The notes under the pieces: generated by a model
The model's input: the letters and a program-made list of their open reading frames with translations, nothing else
Databases searched by the model: none
What the model was told of the DNA's origin: nothing
NCBI GenBank assembly: GCA_006538405.1
Contig: BJKQ01000002.1
Span: 1,612,001 to 1,676,000, forward strand
Direction of reading: 5' to 3'
DNA from: Hansfordia pulvinata
Lineage: Eukaryota > Ascomycota > Sordariomycetes > Xylariales
Length of the DNA: 64,000 nt
Position numbers and translations under genes: made by a program
Part shown: one piece after another, positions 35,324-47,321 of the stretch
Position numbering within the stretch: position 1 is the stretch's first letter
Layout of the letters: each line of letters begins with the position of its first letter

Positions 35324-37071
35324 ATGTTCTCCTACGTAGTGGCGGGGCTCGCCTTCCTCCTCTTCCTCTACAACCCGCTGGTCGAGTACTACGGCTTCGA
35401 CAGCGGCAGCGGCAGAGGCAGAGGCAAGCAGCCTCGGCCGATCCCGCGCACCCCGCGCCCGCCCATCAACGAGTCCCTGCTAGCGGGCCTCCACGACGAC
35501 GACGACGACGACGGGCTGCTTCCTCCGCTGCCGCCCCCGCGCTGCCCGCCCGACGCCTACGTCGCCCACGTCCTGTCGCGCGCGCCCCTCGTCCTATACG
35601 TCCAGGGGTTCCTGTCCGCGGCGGAGCGCGCGCGGCTGCTGGAAATCAGGTTCGTTTTTCTTTTCTCTCTCCCTTTCTCTCTTTATCTCTTCTCGCATTT
35701 TTTCTTTTTTGAGTCGATTTGTTTCGAGTTGCCTCTTGATTTCACCATCTACTACTATCTGCGCGAATCATGAGAAACACCCCTCCCCCACACCCTACAG
35801 TAAACTCGATCATGCAATCCAACCCCACCAAGTTCTACAATACAAACCCATGGGAGCACCCCGTCCACTCAAAAGAAAAAGAGAAGGAGGAAAGGAAAAG
35901 AAACGATAGCTGACCCCACCTTGATCGAAAGCGAACCACTCTTCGAGCCCTCGACGGTGACGCACGACGGCGACGCGACGCAGCGCGAGACGCGCGTCCG
36001 CGACTCCGAGGTGGCCCTCCTGCCGCGCGAGCCCTACTCCAGCGGCAGCGGCGGCAGCGGCAGCAGTAGCAGCAGCAGCAGCGACGCCGATGCTGACGCA
36101 GGCGCCGACGACGTCGTCCGCTGCGTCGAGCGCCGCGCACTCGCCCTGCAGGGCTGGCGGCGCAACCTGTGGATCGAGAGGCTGCGCACGCAACGCTACG
36201 GGCCCGGGCAGGTACGTTATTTCCTCTTTCCGTTTTTCTTTCGCCTCCTTGTCTCTTTGTAAACCAAACGCTTTACTCCGCCTCGTCGCTCAGACTCGGA
36301 AGCGCATCTCCAAAGTGGTTCTCTCACCACGAGGACGCCCAAGGCAGAAAGCGGGCCGCTCCGCATAGCTCCTGCATGTTCGGCCGCTGTCGCATTACGA
36401 GTACCCAGACCGGTGCTCAGTCCTGACCTGCAAAACCCGTACATATCCTTTCAAAACCTGTGCCTGACCTTCTCGCAGCACTACGCCCACCACTTCGACT
36501 GGGGCTCGGGCGCGCTGGGCTGGGGCCGCGCAAGCAGCATGATGGCCTGGGTGTCGGCCGAGGGCGTCGAGGGGGGCGGGACCGAGTTCCCGCTCCTGCG
36601 TTGGGACGGAGAGTAAGTCAAGCCCTTTTGGAAAAGCAACAGTCTGTACCCTTCGCTCGACGACCGTCGTCTCTTGCCACGCTGTCTCGCTCGTGACCTG
36701 CGGGATTATTGTACCGCCCAACGGCGTCCGCCGCCCAGAGACCGAACCACCCCCTCCTCGAGGCGTTTTGGCAGGAAACGCGACCACCGTTCTGGAGTGG
36801 CCGGATTGCTGACCGCTTAAACCCCCTCTCTTGTTCCAGTCGCGAAAAGTGGTGCCAGTGGCTGGAATGCCCAGAGGGTCTCGACAGCAACGATGACTCG
36901 ACCAACGTGGGTGCCACGTTCAAGCCAATCGCCGGCAATGCCGTCTTCTGGGAGAACTTCCGGCCGGACGGCACGGGGCGCGGGTGGGACGAGAGCTGGC
37001 ACGCGGGCCTGCCCGTGACCCAGGGCACCAAGGTCGGGCTCAACGTCTGGAGCTGGGGCCGCCTCAACTGA
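35324..37071 (+). CDS. Prolyl 4-hydroxylase-type 2-oxoglutarate/Fe(II) dioxygenase
   Basis: Four exons (35324-35649, 35932-36211, 36479-36612, 36840-37071) encode 323 residues. An N-terminal membrane anchor (YVVAGLAFLLFLYNPLVEYY) suggests a type II ER membrane enzyme. The C-terminal P4Hc-type catalytic domain shows SEPLFEPSTV, the iron-binding His-X-Asp at H207-F208-D209 (HYAHHFDWG), the distal His near 301 (DESWHAGLPV) and Lys near 311 (TKVGLNVW) expected to bind 2-oxoglutarate. The exon joins are exact: LEI/SEPLF, GPGQ/HYAHHF and WDG/DREKW. Introns are long for the region (282, 267 and 227 bases) and one carries a TACGAGTA octamer at 36396. Poly-Asp and a Gly/Ser-rich insert (about residues 150-170) are encoded by simple repeats. 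The substrate is unknown; fungal members may act on proteins or small molecules. Confidence 0.9.
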
Positions 37072-40000
37072 GCGAGTTTGCGAGCGTGCGAGCGTGCGAG
37101 AGAGAGAGCGAGACCGCGAGGCGTTCCCGCCATCCTGCTCGCGCTCTTTTCCTGTGGTCGAAAGGAAGACCGCCAGCCAGGCCAGCCGCGACTTCAGGGT
37201 CCGTCTCTCAGGTCTCAGCCACTGGGCGAATGTCGCATTTGCGACGGAGTCCAGGCCCCGATCGCCAGCCGTGCGTTCGTCCCAAGACAGCCCGCACAGA
37301 GGGATCCTCCGACTGATCGGCACGGCGCCCGCGGTCCGAGCCTCAGCTTCTCGCCTTGGAAGGACGCGAGAGCCGTCTCGACCCAGAGACAACGGCCGGC
37401 CGGTTCGTGCCAGCCTTTGTCGGGGCTTTGATGAACATGTCTGGCGGGTATCGGTCGCGGGCCCAGCCGCCATCGCCTGGGGCATGGAGCATGCTTCGTG
37501 CCAATGGAGTCGGGATGGGCGGCGAATCCCCTCTCCGTGCTCTTTGTTTGGTCGAGCGCCATCTTCTGGGTGTATTGCAACATCTTAGGGCAGATGGCGT
37601 AACGGCATCCCAGTTCACAGGGAGCCTCGCCATAGGGCATGGCGATCGTTGTATTTGTGGAGCGCCTGCGCGCGCGTGCGGTTGGGAGGGTGTGGAAGGG
37701 GAGACACTAGAAAAAGTCGGGAGAGCTCCCTCATCCGTGTGGAATGCTCGTCCTGAGGGTTTCGTGTCGATTTCATACTCATCCTGTCCCAGAAGTGCGC
37801 CGGTCGATACGATGAGTGATAGACATATATCAAGTCCAGTCGCTCCCATGTATGGGAAGCGGTCGGAGGGTCTGACATGGCCCAGCAATGCTTTATCTGT
37901 GGACAAGAGCCTGGCGGCCCTGTCTTGTGCGGAGCAATGTGACCCAGCTCGCTCGTATTACTTCATCCGCAGCATAGGGACCCCCCACGACTGCTGCGGA
38001 GAGGACGCCTTCACGCCGTGCCGCGGTATGGGATTGACTCCGATATAAGCCCGCTTTACACAACGCCCAGCGCCTTTCGTCGATGAGGGGGACAGCCCCG
38101 GGCCTCATCCCGACATGACCTCGGCCTGACTACAGTCTTGTCGCAGGCAAGGCCCCATTTGCTTCAGAGGCGACGCGAAAAGCGCGTGTCTGCTGTCTTT
38201 GCCACTGTCCAATGACACCGGTCCCCTAGCTCGTAAGGGCGCGTGATAAAGGTTCATATCTCGTGCTGATGGGGGGGAGCTCGGTTCAGTGAGCTTCACC
38301 CTGGAGAGCCGATGGCGCGGCAGACACCCGATCCTGGCAACACAGATTCGTGAGTGACGCGGTACGAAGTGAGCATGTGAGCTGTCGCATGAAGACTGAT
38401 AGGGGTTCGCGCCGGGGATGTGTCGTGGCGTGGGATGCTGTCGGGGTTTCGTGGTGGTCGCCCTCGGTTCGCTATGAGGGCGACTGACTCAGAAAGCAAC
38501 AGTGTGGTCCCAGGCAAGTGATGTCGGTCCAGCTGCGAACCCTTCCGGGCCCCCCTCTACGCAGCAGCAGCAGCAGCAGCAGCAGCAGCGCGATGCAAGG
38601 CGGGTCGCTCAGGCATCGCAAGAATGGAGGCGGAAATTGAGTGGGCGACGAAGTAAAAGCAAAGCCTAAAGATGTCAAGGAACGACTTGTTCACGTGGGC
38701 CTCTGCGGATGACCCGGCAACCTCCAGATTGCCACTATGGAACTCGAGATTCGCAATGGCAAGGTATCGCTGGCGCAGGGCGAGGAAGAGTCGAATCAGG
38801 GCTCATGCTCAGGGGGTTTGATCTCGCGAAACGGCCCCGAAATATGACGGGACCAGCGGCAGTGGACACGGAATGGAGCTCGGACGAGATGAGATGGGGG
38901 CAGAGGTGCATACGAGGGGTGGGCGGGCATGCTGGCGATGATACGATGACAAGACTGGCCGCGAGCGCAATCGCAAGGTAATGAGGTAAAAGAGGAGGGA
39001 CAGGTGTGCTGTGCGTGCTGTGCGGCTAAGTTGACGATTGAGTGTGCGGCCGCCAGCGGCCAATACGCAAACCTCAGATTGCCATTACTAACATGTATTG
39101 AGTACTCGTGCGTGGAGGTGCCTCCCCTCTGCATGAACCATAGAAACAGATACATCATGTGAGCGCTTGGCTTGAGTAGTGGGGGACCTCGACTCGCATT
39201 GCCTGCAAACCGTGCCGGCTCGTCCTCCCCTCACCTTGGGAGAGAATGGCAGGCGCGCACATCGCATCCGCGGGCGAGGAAGTAGCCACGGAGCACGTCA
39301 GCCAACGCCCGGCGACGGGACGCCTTGGCCAGCGGCGTGCTTCCCGCCCGTGCCACCGTGCCTGCCCCCCGAGAGTCGGGATGCACTACATAATGTACTC
39401 CGTACCGTCCATTGATTCACGAGTACCTACCCAAGGTATCCCGCCACCGCAGGCCCGGTGGCAGTGACTCGAGGCCCCGGAGCGGCTCGGGGACGGAGCT
39501 CGGTGGACGGCGGGCGGGTCGGGCAGCCGTTCGGGCGGCGAAGGCAGGGTGCCACAAGGTGAGCCCGGGCGGGGTGGTGGGCGAGACGTTGCGGCGGCGC
39601 AGGCTAGTGATGTCACGATCCCTGCGTGCCCTGGAAGAGTGGCACGAGTTGCAGAGCTTTTTCAGTTCCGACTTGCAGGCCGGCGCAACAGGGTTCAAGA
39701 GCTTCTTGAGCTTCTACTGGCCCGCGGCGCCCTCGCCCGCCCCATCCCAGAAGCTCTAGAGCCTCTCTGCCATGGCAAGACTACGAGTACCTCCTGATGT
39801 ACTCTGCCGTACCCGCCTCCATCTCTCTCTGATCATCCATTCCCCCTATGTACTGCTTTGCGCGCTTGTGACGGCAACCCGACCCAGTATAATGACCAGT
39901 CCATTACACAATTGGTCTCTTTGCCTCCCCCGGCTGTGCTCAGCAGCGCAGGCTGACTTGGTGGGAGCACACCCTTATCTCGGGGTCAGCATGTCTTTGC

Positions 40001-41429
40001 TTTGACGGGGGGTCGTGGACTGCAACACGCACGTGGGGATAGGTGCTTCAAGCACGATGGTTCGGCAGACAGGTACTCGTAGAGATAAGATCCCAAAGAG
40101 AGGCGCGCCATCCACGTTTCTGCTGGGACAATACTAGATCAGACCCGAGTCAGAAGAGAAAGAGGCGGCGGGCGGGCGGGCGGCTGGACAGGGCGTGGGC
40201 GTGGGCGTGGGCCAGCCATTGGACACGAGCCGACCGACCACATTATCCTATGTACGAGTACTGTAGGTAGGTTTGATGGTCCCTGCGGATTCCCCAGTCT
40301 AATGGGTTGCCGTTTGTGCCCGTCGTCCGCGCCAGTCAGACCCGGCGCGTTCGTGTCCATGGAACACTGCCCCCAGGCACGCCAGGGCATCGCAGACTGG
40401 AGGAAATACTTGTAGGTACCCACGTACCGCACCGCACCGGGCGGGAATCCGGCCCAGTCAATGCGCATCGTTGCTGGCATGACGTGGGCAGGCTGGTCCC
40501 CGGGCTCTGCTCCCTTGGTTCCCTTCCTGGTTCCCTTCGTGGCTCCCGTGGTTCCCACGATTCGTTCCCGTGGGTTTCGGACCTTTTACGGCGAGCGAGG
40601 GTGTCGGTTTCCTCCCCACGGCGAGCGAGGCCCGTCCGTTGGCAGATCTGATCTGGTCCCGGGGGCGTCCCTACCTCCTACGGCTTGCGGCTTGCGGACT
40701 ATGTACATACATTCGGTTGGTGGTAGCAGGTGTTGGGTGCTACCTCTTAAGGAATAAGGGTACCACGTCTCGACCAGGCCGATACCTGTCCGAGGCCCTC
40801 CCGGGGCGCGTGTTGTGTCGGCCCCGCGAGTACTCGCCGCGTCTCGTCGGCAGGCCGGGCCAAGTACCTTATGTAGGTCTCCGTACATGTATGTGGTGCT
40901 TTGCTTTACTCATACATCTGCGCACATGCTGACCCGCAGGCAAAGACGTGGGGAGATTCGATCGGGATGTGAGAATGCGGTTATGGCCAACAGGCACGAG
41001 GGCCTCGGCGGCATCCGATGGCTCATGTCTGCCCGTTGTGCTGCTCGGCCGTCGCTATAGACGCGTGCCTTGAATATATATGCCCTCTTCTCCTTCTCTC
41101 TCTCTGAAGCTTCTCCTTTGACCCTTTCTAGATTCTTTCACCTGCCACCTCATACCTCTTCCTACCTTACCTACAGTACCTACCTATCCCACCCCAAGTT
41201 ATTACACCATACATACCTGAGGTACTTTACCTATTCAGAGACTTCTTGGACTCATCGATGATCCTAAGCGTATACTCATGACCAAAGACCTCAACTACTT
41301 TCTCAGAGGAGCTTGTTACCTGTAAACCTGACCGCGTGCCCCCGGCCCGTCTGCTGCCGTGCTCGAGGTTCAACCGATACTCTCTACTTTACACACATAT
41401 CCCCCTTCTACGCCCGCCATCGCATTGAC
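37072..41429. other. Gene-free region of 4.4 kb
   Basis: This separates the dioxygenase and sulfotransferase-like genes. Open frames here (the longest 230 codons at 37356-38048) have no domain, random composition and equal-length shadows. Features seen are a (GCA)n microsatellite at about 38561-38589, TACGAGTA/TACTCGTA octamers at 39782, 40074 and 40253, a GTAGGTAG patch near 40264, and a T/C-rich leader with ACCTACC motifs just before the next gene (41090-41260). Confidence 0.5.
38561..38589. repeat. (GCA)n microsatellite
   Basis: About nine to ten GCA triplets in non-coding DNA. Confidence 0.9.
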
Positions 41430-43037
41430 ATGTATACCAAACCTGTATTCGTCGCCACCCACCCGCGGGCGTGCTCGACGGCATTTGAAAGAGTGAGTCT
41501 GCTCCCCCCCCCTGCATGTTGTGCGATCATCAACGAGGTGCGGCCGTGGGGACTCTTCCTCGGCCGCATCATGCCTACCTACCTACTTTTGGTATGCATT
41601 GGCTCTGCCCTACGGCAGTTGTTCATGCTGGATACCAGCGCAATCCTGTCCAATCCCATCCATTTCACGCCAATCGCCCTCGCACGAGTGAGTATTCCCA
41701 CTGACCCTTGCCCCGTTTGGGCTTAGGTCTTCATGACCCGCCGCGACACGCTGCAGTGCGCCCACGAGCCCTTTGGCGATGCCTTCTACTACGGCCCCGA
41801 GCGCCTCAGCCACCGCTACGAGGACGACGCCGAGGCCCGCACTGCCAGCGGCTTTGCCCGCACCACATACGCCCATGTGTTGGACCGCCTCGCCGCCGAT
41901 GCCAGCCATGTAAGTCCGGGATCAAGCCTTCCTTCCCTTCTTTTTCTTCTTGGGAGAAAGGGAAGAAGAGAAAAACATCAACCCCACCGACATCGACGCT
42001 GACACCATCTCCACAGGGCAAGCGAGTCTTCGTCAAGGACATGGCGTACTACCTGATGCCCCCAAACGGCAAGCAGGCAGATCTCGCCCCGTCGGTGGTC
42101 CAGCAGAACCTCGACGAGAGCGAGGATGAGGACGACAACAGCTCCGCCGCCACCGTCGATGACGACGACGACGACGGCGGCGACAACAACAGCACGAGTC
42201 AGAAGATGATGCAGAACCCGACGGTGCTCCCGCTCGAGACCCTGCGCAAGTTCCACTTCGCCTTCCTGATCCGCCACCCGCGCCGCGGCATCCCCTCCTT
42301 CTACCGCTGCTGCGTCCCGCCGCTGGACGAGGTCACCGGCTTCCGAGACTTCATGCCCGAGGAGGCCGGCTACGCCGAGCTGGTCCGCATGTTCGACTAC
42401 CTGCGCGAGCAGAAGCTGGTCGGGCCCGGCATGCCCACCGCCGCCGCCCCAGCCCGCCGTCAGCAGCAGTCTCGCTGCTCCTCCGCCGCGGAGTCATCCG
42501 GCGAGGACTCGTCGTCGTCGTCGTCCGAAGCCGAAGAGGAAGACGAGGCCGAGCGGCAGTACCAGCAGCGGCAGCAGCAGCAGACCCCCACCATCACCGT
42601 CATCGACGCCGACGACCTCCTCGACAAGCCCCGCGAGGTCATCGAGGTCTTCTGCCGCGAGACCGGCATCCCGTTCACCCCGGACATGCTGACCTGGGAC
42701 GATCCGGAGAACCAGCGCTACGTCTCAGAAGCCTTCGCCAAGTGGGTCGGCTTCCACAACGACGCCATCAACAGCACCAAGCTATCCGCGCGGACGCACG
42801 CCAAGGTGAGCTCCAACACCAAACCCCCCCCCCCCCCCTCTTCTTCCATCATGGGCCTGGCCTCGATCCATGTTGACTGACATGTCCTCGGCTTTTAAGA
42901 AAACCCCCTCGGTAGAAGAGGAGAACGACGAGTGGCGCCACAAGTACGGCGAGGAGGCGCAAAAGGTCATCCGGGCGTGCGTCGACGAGAACACACCCCA
43001 CTACGAGTATCTCAAGTCGTTCGCCATCAAGGTTTGA
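41430..43037 (+). CDS. Sulfotransferase-like P-loop protein
   Basis: Four exons (41430-41492, 41727-41909, 42017-42805, 42900-43037) encode 390 residues. The N-terminus KPVFVATHPRACSTAFERVF fits the 5'-phosphosulfate loop of the sulfotransferase-like P-loop superfamily. FAFLIRHPRRGIPSFYRCC fits the 3'-phosphate-binding segment with its conserved Arg and Ser. The C-terminal region contains IEVFCRETGIPFTPDMLTWD and FHNDAINSTK, typical of a fungal branch of this family. All introns have gtgagt/gtaagt-type donors and ag acceptors and keep frame. Two acidic low-complexity inserts (about residues 108-136 and 234-266) are unusual for an enzyme. Actual sulfotransfer and any substrate are not shown by sequence alone. 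It converges on the mL67 gene. Confidence 0.75.
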
Positions 43038-43774
43038 GAATGGGCGGCGCGACGTGCGCGAGCGGGCGGAGAGAGAGGAGAGTATATATAACATGGGTCA
43101 CGACACGGCGTTCCGGTTGCTCACGATGGGTGTGGGAAGGATTCCCTCACACTCCCCCCCCTTCTTCTTTCTGTTTGACATATCTGTAATGAAGTTCTAT
43201 GTTACATAGCGAGTACATCCAATAACTACAACCCCCCTCCCTGCCCGCCACGCTTGATGGTCCCGGTTCTTTCTATATACCGCCGGCGGTGGAGGGAGGG
43301 GGCCCAATGATACACACCCCTGAGGGTCTTTTTCTGTGCTCCGGGTCGAACTCCTCTCTCCCTCCCCTTCAGCGTTTTCGTACACGTATGCAACGACACG
43401 GAGAGTGGCCATCGTGCGCAATGGGAGAAATTTGTCATTTCGCACTCGCCCTTTGCCCGTTCATACCAATCGAGTTCCTTCCCTTGCGTTGTGACTTTTC
43501 ATCGAGGATTCAAGTGACAAAGCGGCGCGTTCGAAGGCGTGGACGCATACTCGAGCCGAGTCCAGTCGCATCACAGTTCGTCCGTCTCCCATCTGTTGAT
43601 CTGTTCCCCAGCGTACGGGAGTGATTAGGAGTCCTTAGTGGCCTCATTCGCGAGAAATAGCTGTCTTAACTTTTTCTTTCGGACGGTAGAAATGCCCGAT
43701 ATACGTTAGTGTCTTCGGCAATGGCCCTCGAGGTAACATCGTGGAAAGCGTCGCCCGGGTTAGAGAGGGGGAGA
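43038..43774. other. Intergenic region between convergent genes
   Basis: These 737 bases lie between two stop codons and should contain the two facing 3' untranslated regions. Apart from short C-runs I see nothing distinctive. Confidence 0.5.
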
Positions 43775-44748
43775 TCAAGCCGTGGTCTCGGTGGGCTCGG
43801 AGGCAGCGGCCTGCTCCTCCGGCGCGCCCTCCTCCGGCACGGAGACTAGCACCTCGCGATGGCGCTCCTCGATCAGGCGGTGCTCAATATTGTCCGTCCA
43901 CGACGTGGCAAAGTTGCGGTCGAGCTCGTCCGCCCACCAGACCGTCGCGGGCGCGAGCTGGACGGCCGGGGCTGCCGCCACCGGCGCCGCAGCCGCCGCC
44001 GCCTCCTCCCCCTCTGCGCCAGCCTCGGGGGCCTCTGTCCACTCGCTCGGGAGCACCATGCGGTTGCCCTTGCCCAGGCCGCCCAGGACGGCGGCCATGT
44101 CGGCAATGGTGTTGGCCTTCTGGTCGTTGAGGCGCTCGCCGCGCTCGTGGCGGGTCAGCTGCCGGCCGTTCGCGGGCTCGAAGAAGAGGTCGTCGGACCA
44201 GTCCGTCTCGTGCAGCCTCTTGCACTCGACCAGGCGCTGGAAGACGCTCTGCCCGACGAGCTCCTGGCCCTGCCCGAACTCGATCATGGCCAGCGTCCGC
44301 CAGTAGTCCTTGCGCAGCTTGGCGGGCTTCAGCTTCTTGCCGTTGAAGGGGATCTGCTTGAGAGCTCTCGTGGTCTGTACCCCCCCGGAAGAGATTAGCA
44401 CGGTTTCGGTCGGTGAGCGGCACGCTCGGGGAGCTTGCGTGCGGGTTCACAAGGGGGTTGCTTCGGGGTTGGCGCAGCGAGCAGTGGACATACCGGGATG
44501 GAGGGCTTGAAGCCGTAGACGGTCATGCCGGCGTTCATGTGGCTCATGATGAAGATTCTCTCGCCATGGCCGGGAGGGAAGGCCTTTTGGGCCGCCCTTC
44601 TCTGCTTCTTGGTTTTCTTGGACTTGATACCGTGGACCTGAATAGCGGCGGCGGGCGTGGTGACACGTAAGGCGGCCAACCGAGCGCAGATGCTGGTGCT
44701 GGCGCCGGCGCCCAGCTGGGTTCGCAGGGGGGCCAGGTTGAAAGCCAT
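43775..44748 (-). CDS. Mitochondrial large ribosomal subunit protein mL67 (Mhr1 family)
   Basis: Two exons on the minus strand (44748-44494 and 44374-43775) encode 284 residues. The intron 44493-44375 (gtatgt..acag) joins FKPSIP to TTRALKQIPF. The N-terminus is basic and acid-poor, as expected for mitochondrial import. The core GERIFIMSHMNAGMTVYGF, ALKQIPFNGKKLKPAKLRKD and YWRTLAMIEFGQGQELVG matches the fungal Mhr1/mL67 family. Yeast Mhr1 is both a mitoribosomal protein and a factor in mitochondrial DNA recombination; here only family membership is supported. The C-terminus is rich in Glu and Ala. It diverges from HSP104 about 2.5 kb away. Confidence 0.85.
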
Positions 44749-47321
44749 GGTGTGCGCCGCGGCGGAGCAATTGGCGAGGGCGGGCGGGCGCTTCCTGCGG
44801 CTGCGGAGTGTAAAGGGTCACCGGGAGGGTGTGGGTATCGCGGAATGGGGGTCGTTGTCGGGCGGCGGCGTCGTCGTCGTCGTCGTCGTCTGCGTCGGCG
44901 GTGGTTGGAGTCGAAAATGCTGCATGCGCGACTAGGGGCCCAAGAAAATCCATCGATAATGCGTTCACGCAACGCGCTGAGAGCAGCCGGTACGCGGGTA
45001 CTCTTGCGCGAGCTTGCCCAACCCGGATTAGCTCTTCACCGGGCAGCCCAGCGGGTCTTGCCCGTACGGTACGTGGGTACCTACCTAACCTACCTCTGTC
45101 CTTCCTCAAGACCTCACCTCCGGACTGTTGGTGGCCAGCTGGCAGCTGGGTCGCCACCGGGCGGAAACACGAGTACCTCCTAGGTGGGCTACGATGGTTG
45201 AACCTGGGCCCCGTAAGGCACCAACGGCGGGAAGCGGGAGTGCCTACCTGTATCCGCACAACTTCGAGTTCGCAGACAGACAGACAGACCCCTGGACGCC
45301 CATCTGCAAGGTCAGCATCCATGCCCGCCGATCGCACACCCGATTTCGAGATCGTAAAAGCCTGTTGGATCCAGAAAGCTGCAAGAGTCACCCGGACTCA
45401 TCGTGTGGTGGCCCTCGAAAATTCTCGGTCATGTCAGCAGAGGCGGGTTTCCGTTTTCGACCAAGGTTGGGGCGGGTTGACCCTCATGAAGGTGGCCTGA
45501 AGGTTCTCGGGATGGACTCTACAGCTTCAGTCCCTGATGACAGTCATCGGCCGGGCCCTTTCAGACGCTCACGCTTGTGGACGATCCTGGCCAATACTGA
45601 CTTCCGGCACAGAGTTGTCGAGTTGGCTTGGAGGAATACGGCCAGACGACGTCAGATGCCCGGCTGTCGTGAAACAGCAAAACGCATCCTATCTTGTACG
45701 GAGCAGGTGAACGACGCTGTAAGAAAGTGCTGTTTGGCCCAGGTCTGTCAAACAGAAACCGGCAGACGTTGTCAAGGTATCCGTGGCCCCCTGGCTGTCG
45801 GTCAGACACAGACGCCCGTCCATCTGGGCAGCCCAATCCATGGATGCGAGGAGGACGGCCCATCCCACTAATGCCAGGCACACGTAGGTAATGAGGCAGC
45901 GTACTTGTACCTAGACTCTGTCTACCTTGGGTACTGGGCACATGTACGAGTATTCATCAGTCTGTAGAGTACCTTAGGTACTTGTAGAGAGCCAACTCAT
46001 CAACATGCAGCAACGACACGCGCGGCAGCTCGCAAAAGACACCATGCCAATTCTTGTGTCTGGACCCGAGTCTGAACTCTGTGATCCCGGACTCGAGCAA
46101 GGACAGGACCGCCACGACAGACAAAGACCGGCGCGAAAGGTCCGCCCCTGCAACGTCACGAGCGGCGTTGGCGCAGTTGGGTCGTGACAATGGATTGTCT
46201 CGGCAGCAAGGCCGGCCCCGTCCGCCCTAGGAAGAAGGGCGACGGCGACATCCACCATCCATGGACTCTGGAGGCCGACCTGGAGTGTTGGATCCGCTGA
46301 GCTGCTGCCCCACGTTGCCGCCGGGCCTTGTTCCAGGGCATCTACAGGGCGTCGCAGGCGTTCTCGTAGCGGGTTGGGCGCCCCAGCTGTAGGAGGTACC
46401 TTGGTGTGAGAGGACGTTCCCATTGGCCAGGAGTGTACCAGCGAGGCCTGTGAACGGCCGGTCCCTGCCCCACTATCAGGCCACCTGCTCCCGGCGCTCT
46501 CCAGGCCTTAGCGGGGCGTACGGGGGCCGCCTGTACTCGTACGAGTACCTCCACTACCTAATAAGCTGGAGGATGCCAGACCCCACCAGAGTTTCCTGGA
46601 AGCTTCTGGGGCTGGCGGGGTGAAGCTTCGCGCAGGCCCGATGATGTAGCCAGCACCGTCGACCGGCGCCCAGAAGCGCCCGCAAGGCTCGCGTTGCTGC
46701 CCGCTCCTTGTCGTCGCCCCCTCCGCCGCGCCTCGTCCCGGCCTCACCTCGCCACCGCGCACTATTTATTCGCCCGCCGTCTCTCTCTCGCTCTCTTCCA
46801 CCCTCTCGCCATCATCTCCGCCTCAGCAAATCACCCCCTCCCACGCCTGCGCGCTCCCGCCCTCTTTCCTTCTTTCCAGCGCCCCGCCATCACCCACCAC
46901 ATCACATCACGCAGATCACGCACAGCGCAGCACAGCACAGCACAGCACAGCCCAACCGGCTGCGGCGCACGTTTCGACGGCCCCCCTTCACTTCAGCGTT
47001 TGCTGAAACCCGGTCGGCTGACGCACGGGCAACACAACACCCCGCGCCCAGGCAACGCACTTCATATTCTACACAAACACCCGCAGAGCGTTGGACAACA
47101 AAAAACACGCATCCTGTCTGTCTCGCCTCTGCTCTGCTCTGCTCCCCGCCACCACCCGTCTCACCATCGTTGCTTCATATCCTCTGCAACCCGTCCATAC
47201 ATAGGTTACGTCACCAAACTCTAGTAACCCCTCCATAAGCTGCCACCCCCCAGCTTCCTAGCTACCTATATCAAACCCCCGCCGTCAGGCACCAACCCCC
47301 CCCTTCTATCCTACCTTCATC
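44749..47321. promoter_or_regulatory. Upstream region between mL67 and HSP104
   Basis: About 2.6 kb separate divergent starts. Next to mL67 is a (CGT)n microsatellite (about 44867-44890). The middle has TACGAGTA/TACTCGTA octamers at 45945, 46534 and 46540 and no credible gene. The 700 bases before HSP104 are CT-rich and look like a promoter plus long 5' leader. Confidence 0.5.
46594..46629 (+). promoter_or_regulatory. Candidate heat-shock elements of HSP104
   Basis: Two GAAGCTTC palindromes (46599-46606 and 46622-46629) give inverted GAA/TTC units with the two-base gap expected of a heat-shock element. The first is extended by a near-match unit at 46594. A TATTTAT element at 46764-46770 lies about 140 bases downstream and could be the TATA box. 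If so, the 5' leader would be about 500 bases. This is inferred from motif and from the identity of the downstream gene. Confidence 0.4.

Noticed and set aside
37356..38048. 230-codon open frame on the plus strand
   Set aside because: Random composition, no intron signals used, no family resemblance, and overlapping frames of similar length on the other strand.
45128..45871. 247-codon open frame on the plus strand between mL67 and HSP104
   Set aside because: It lacks domains, has a patchwork of rare motifs, and includes the short CAGA repeats typical of non-coding DNA here.
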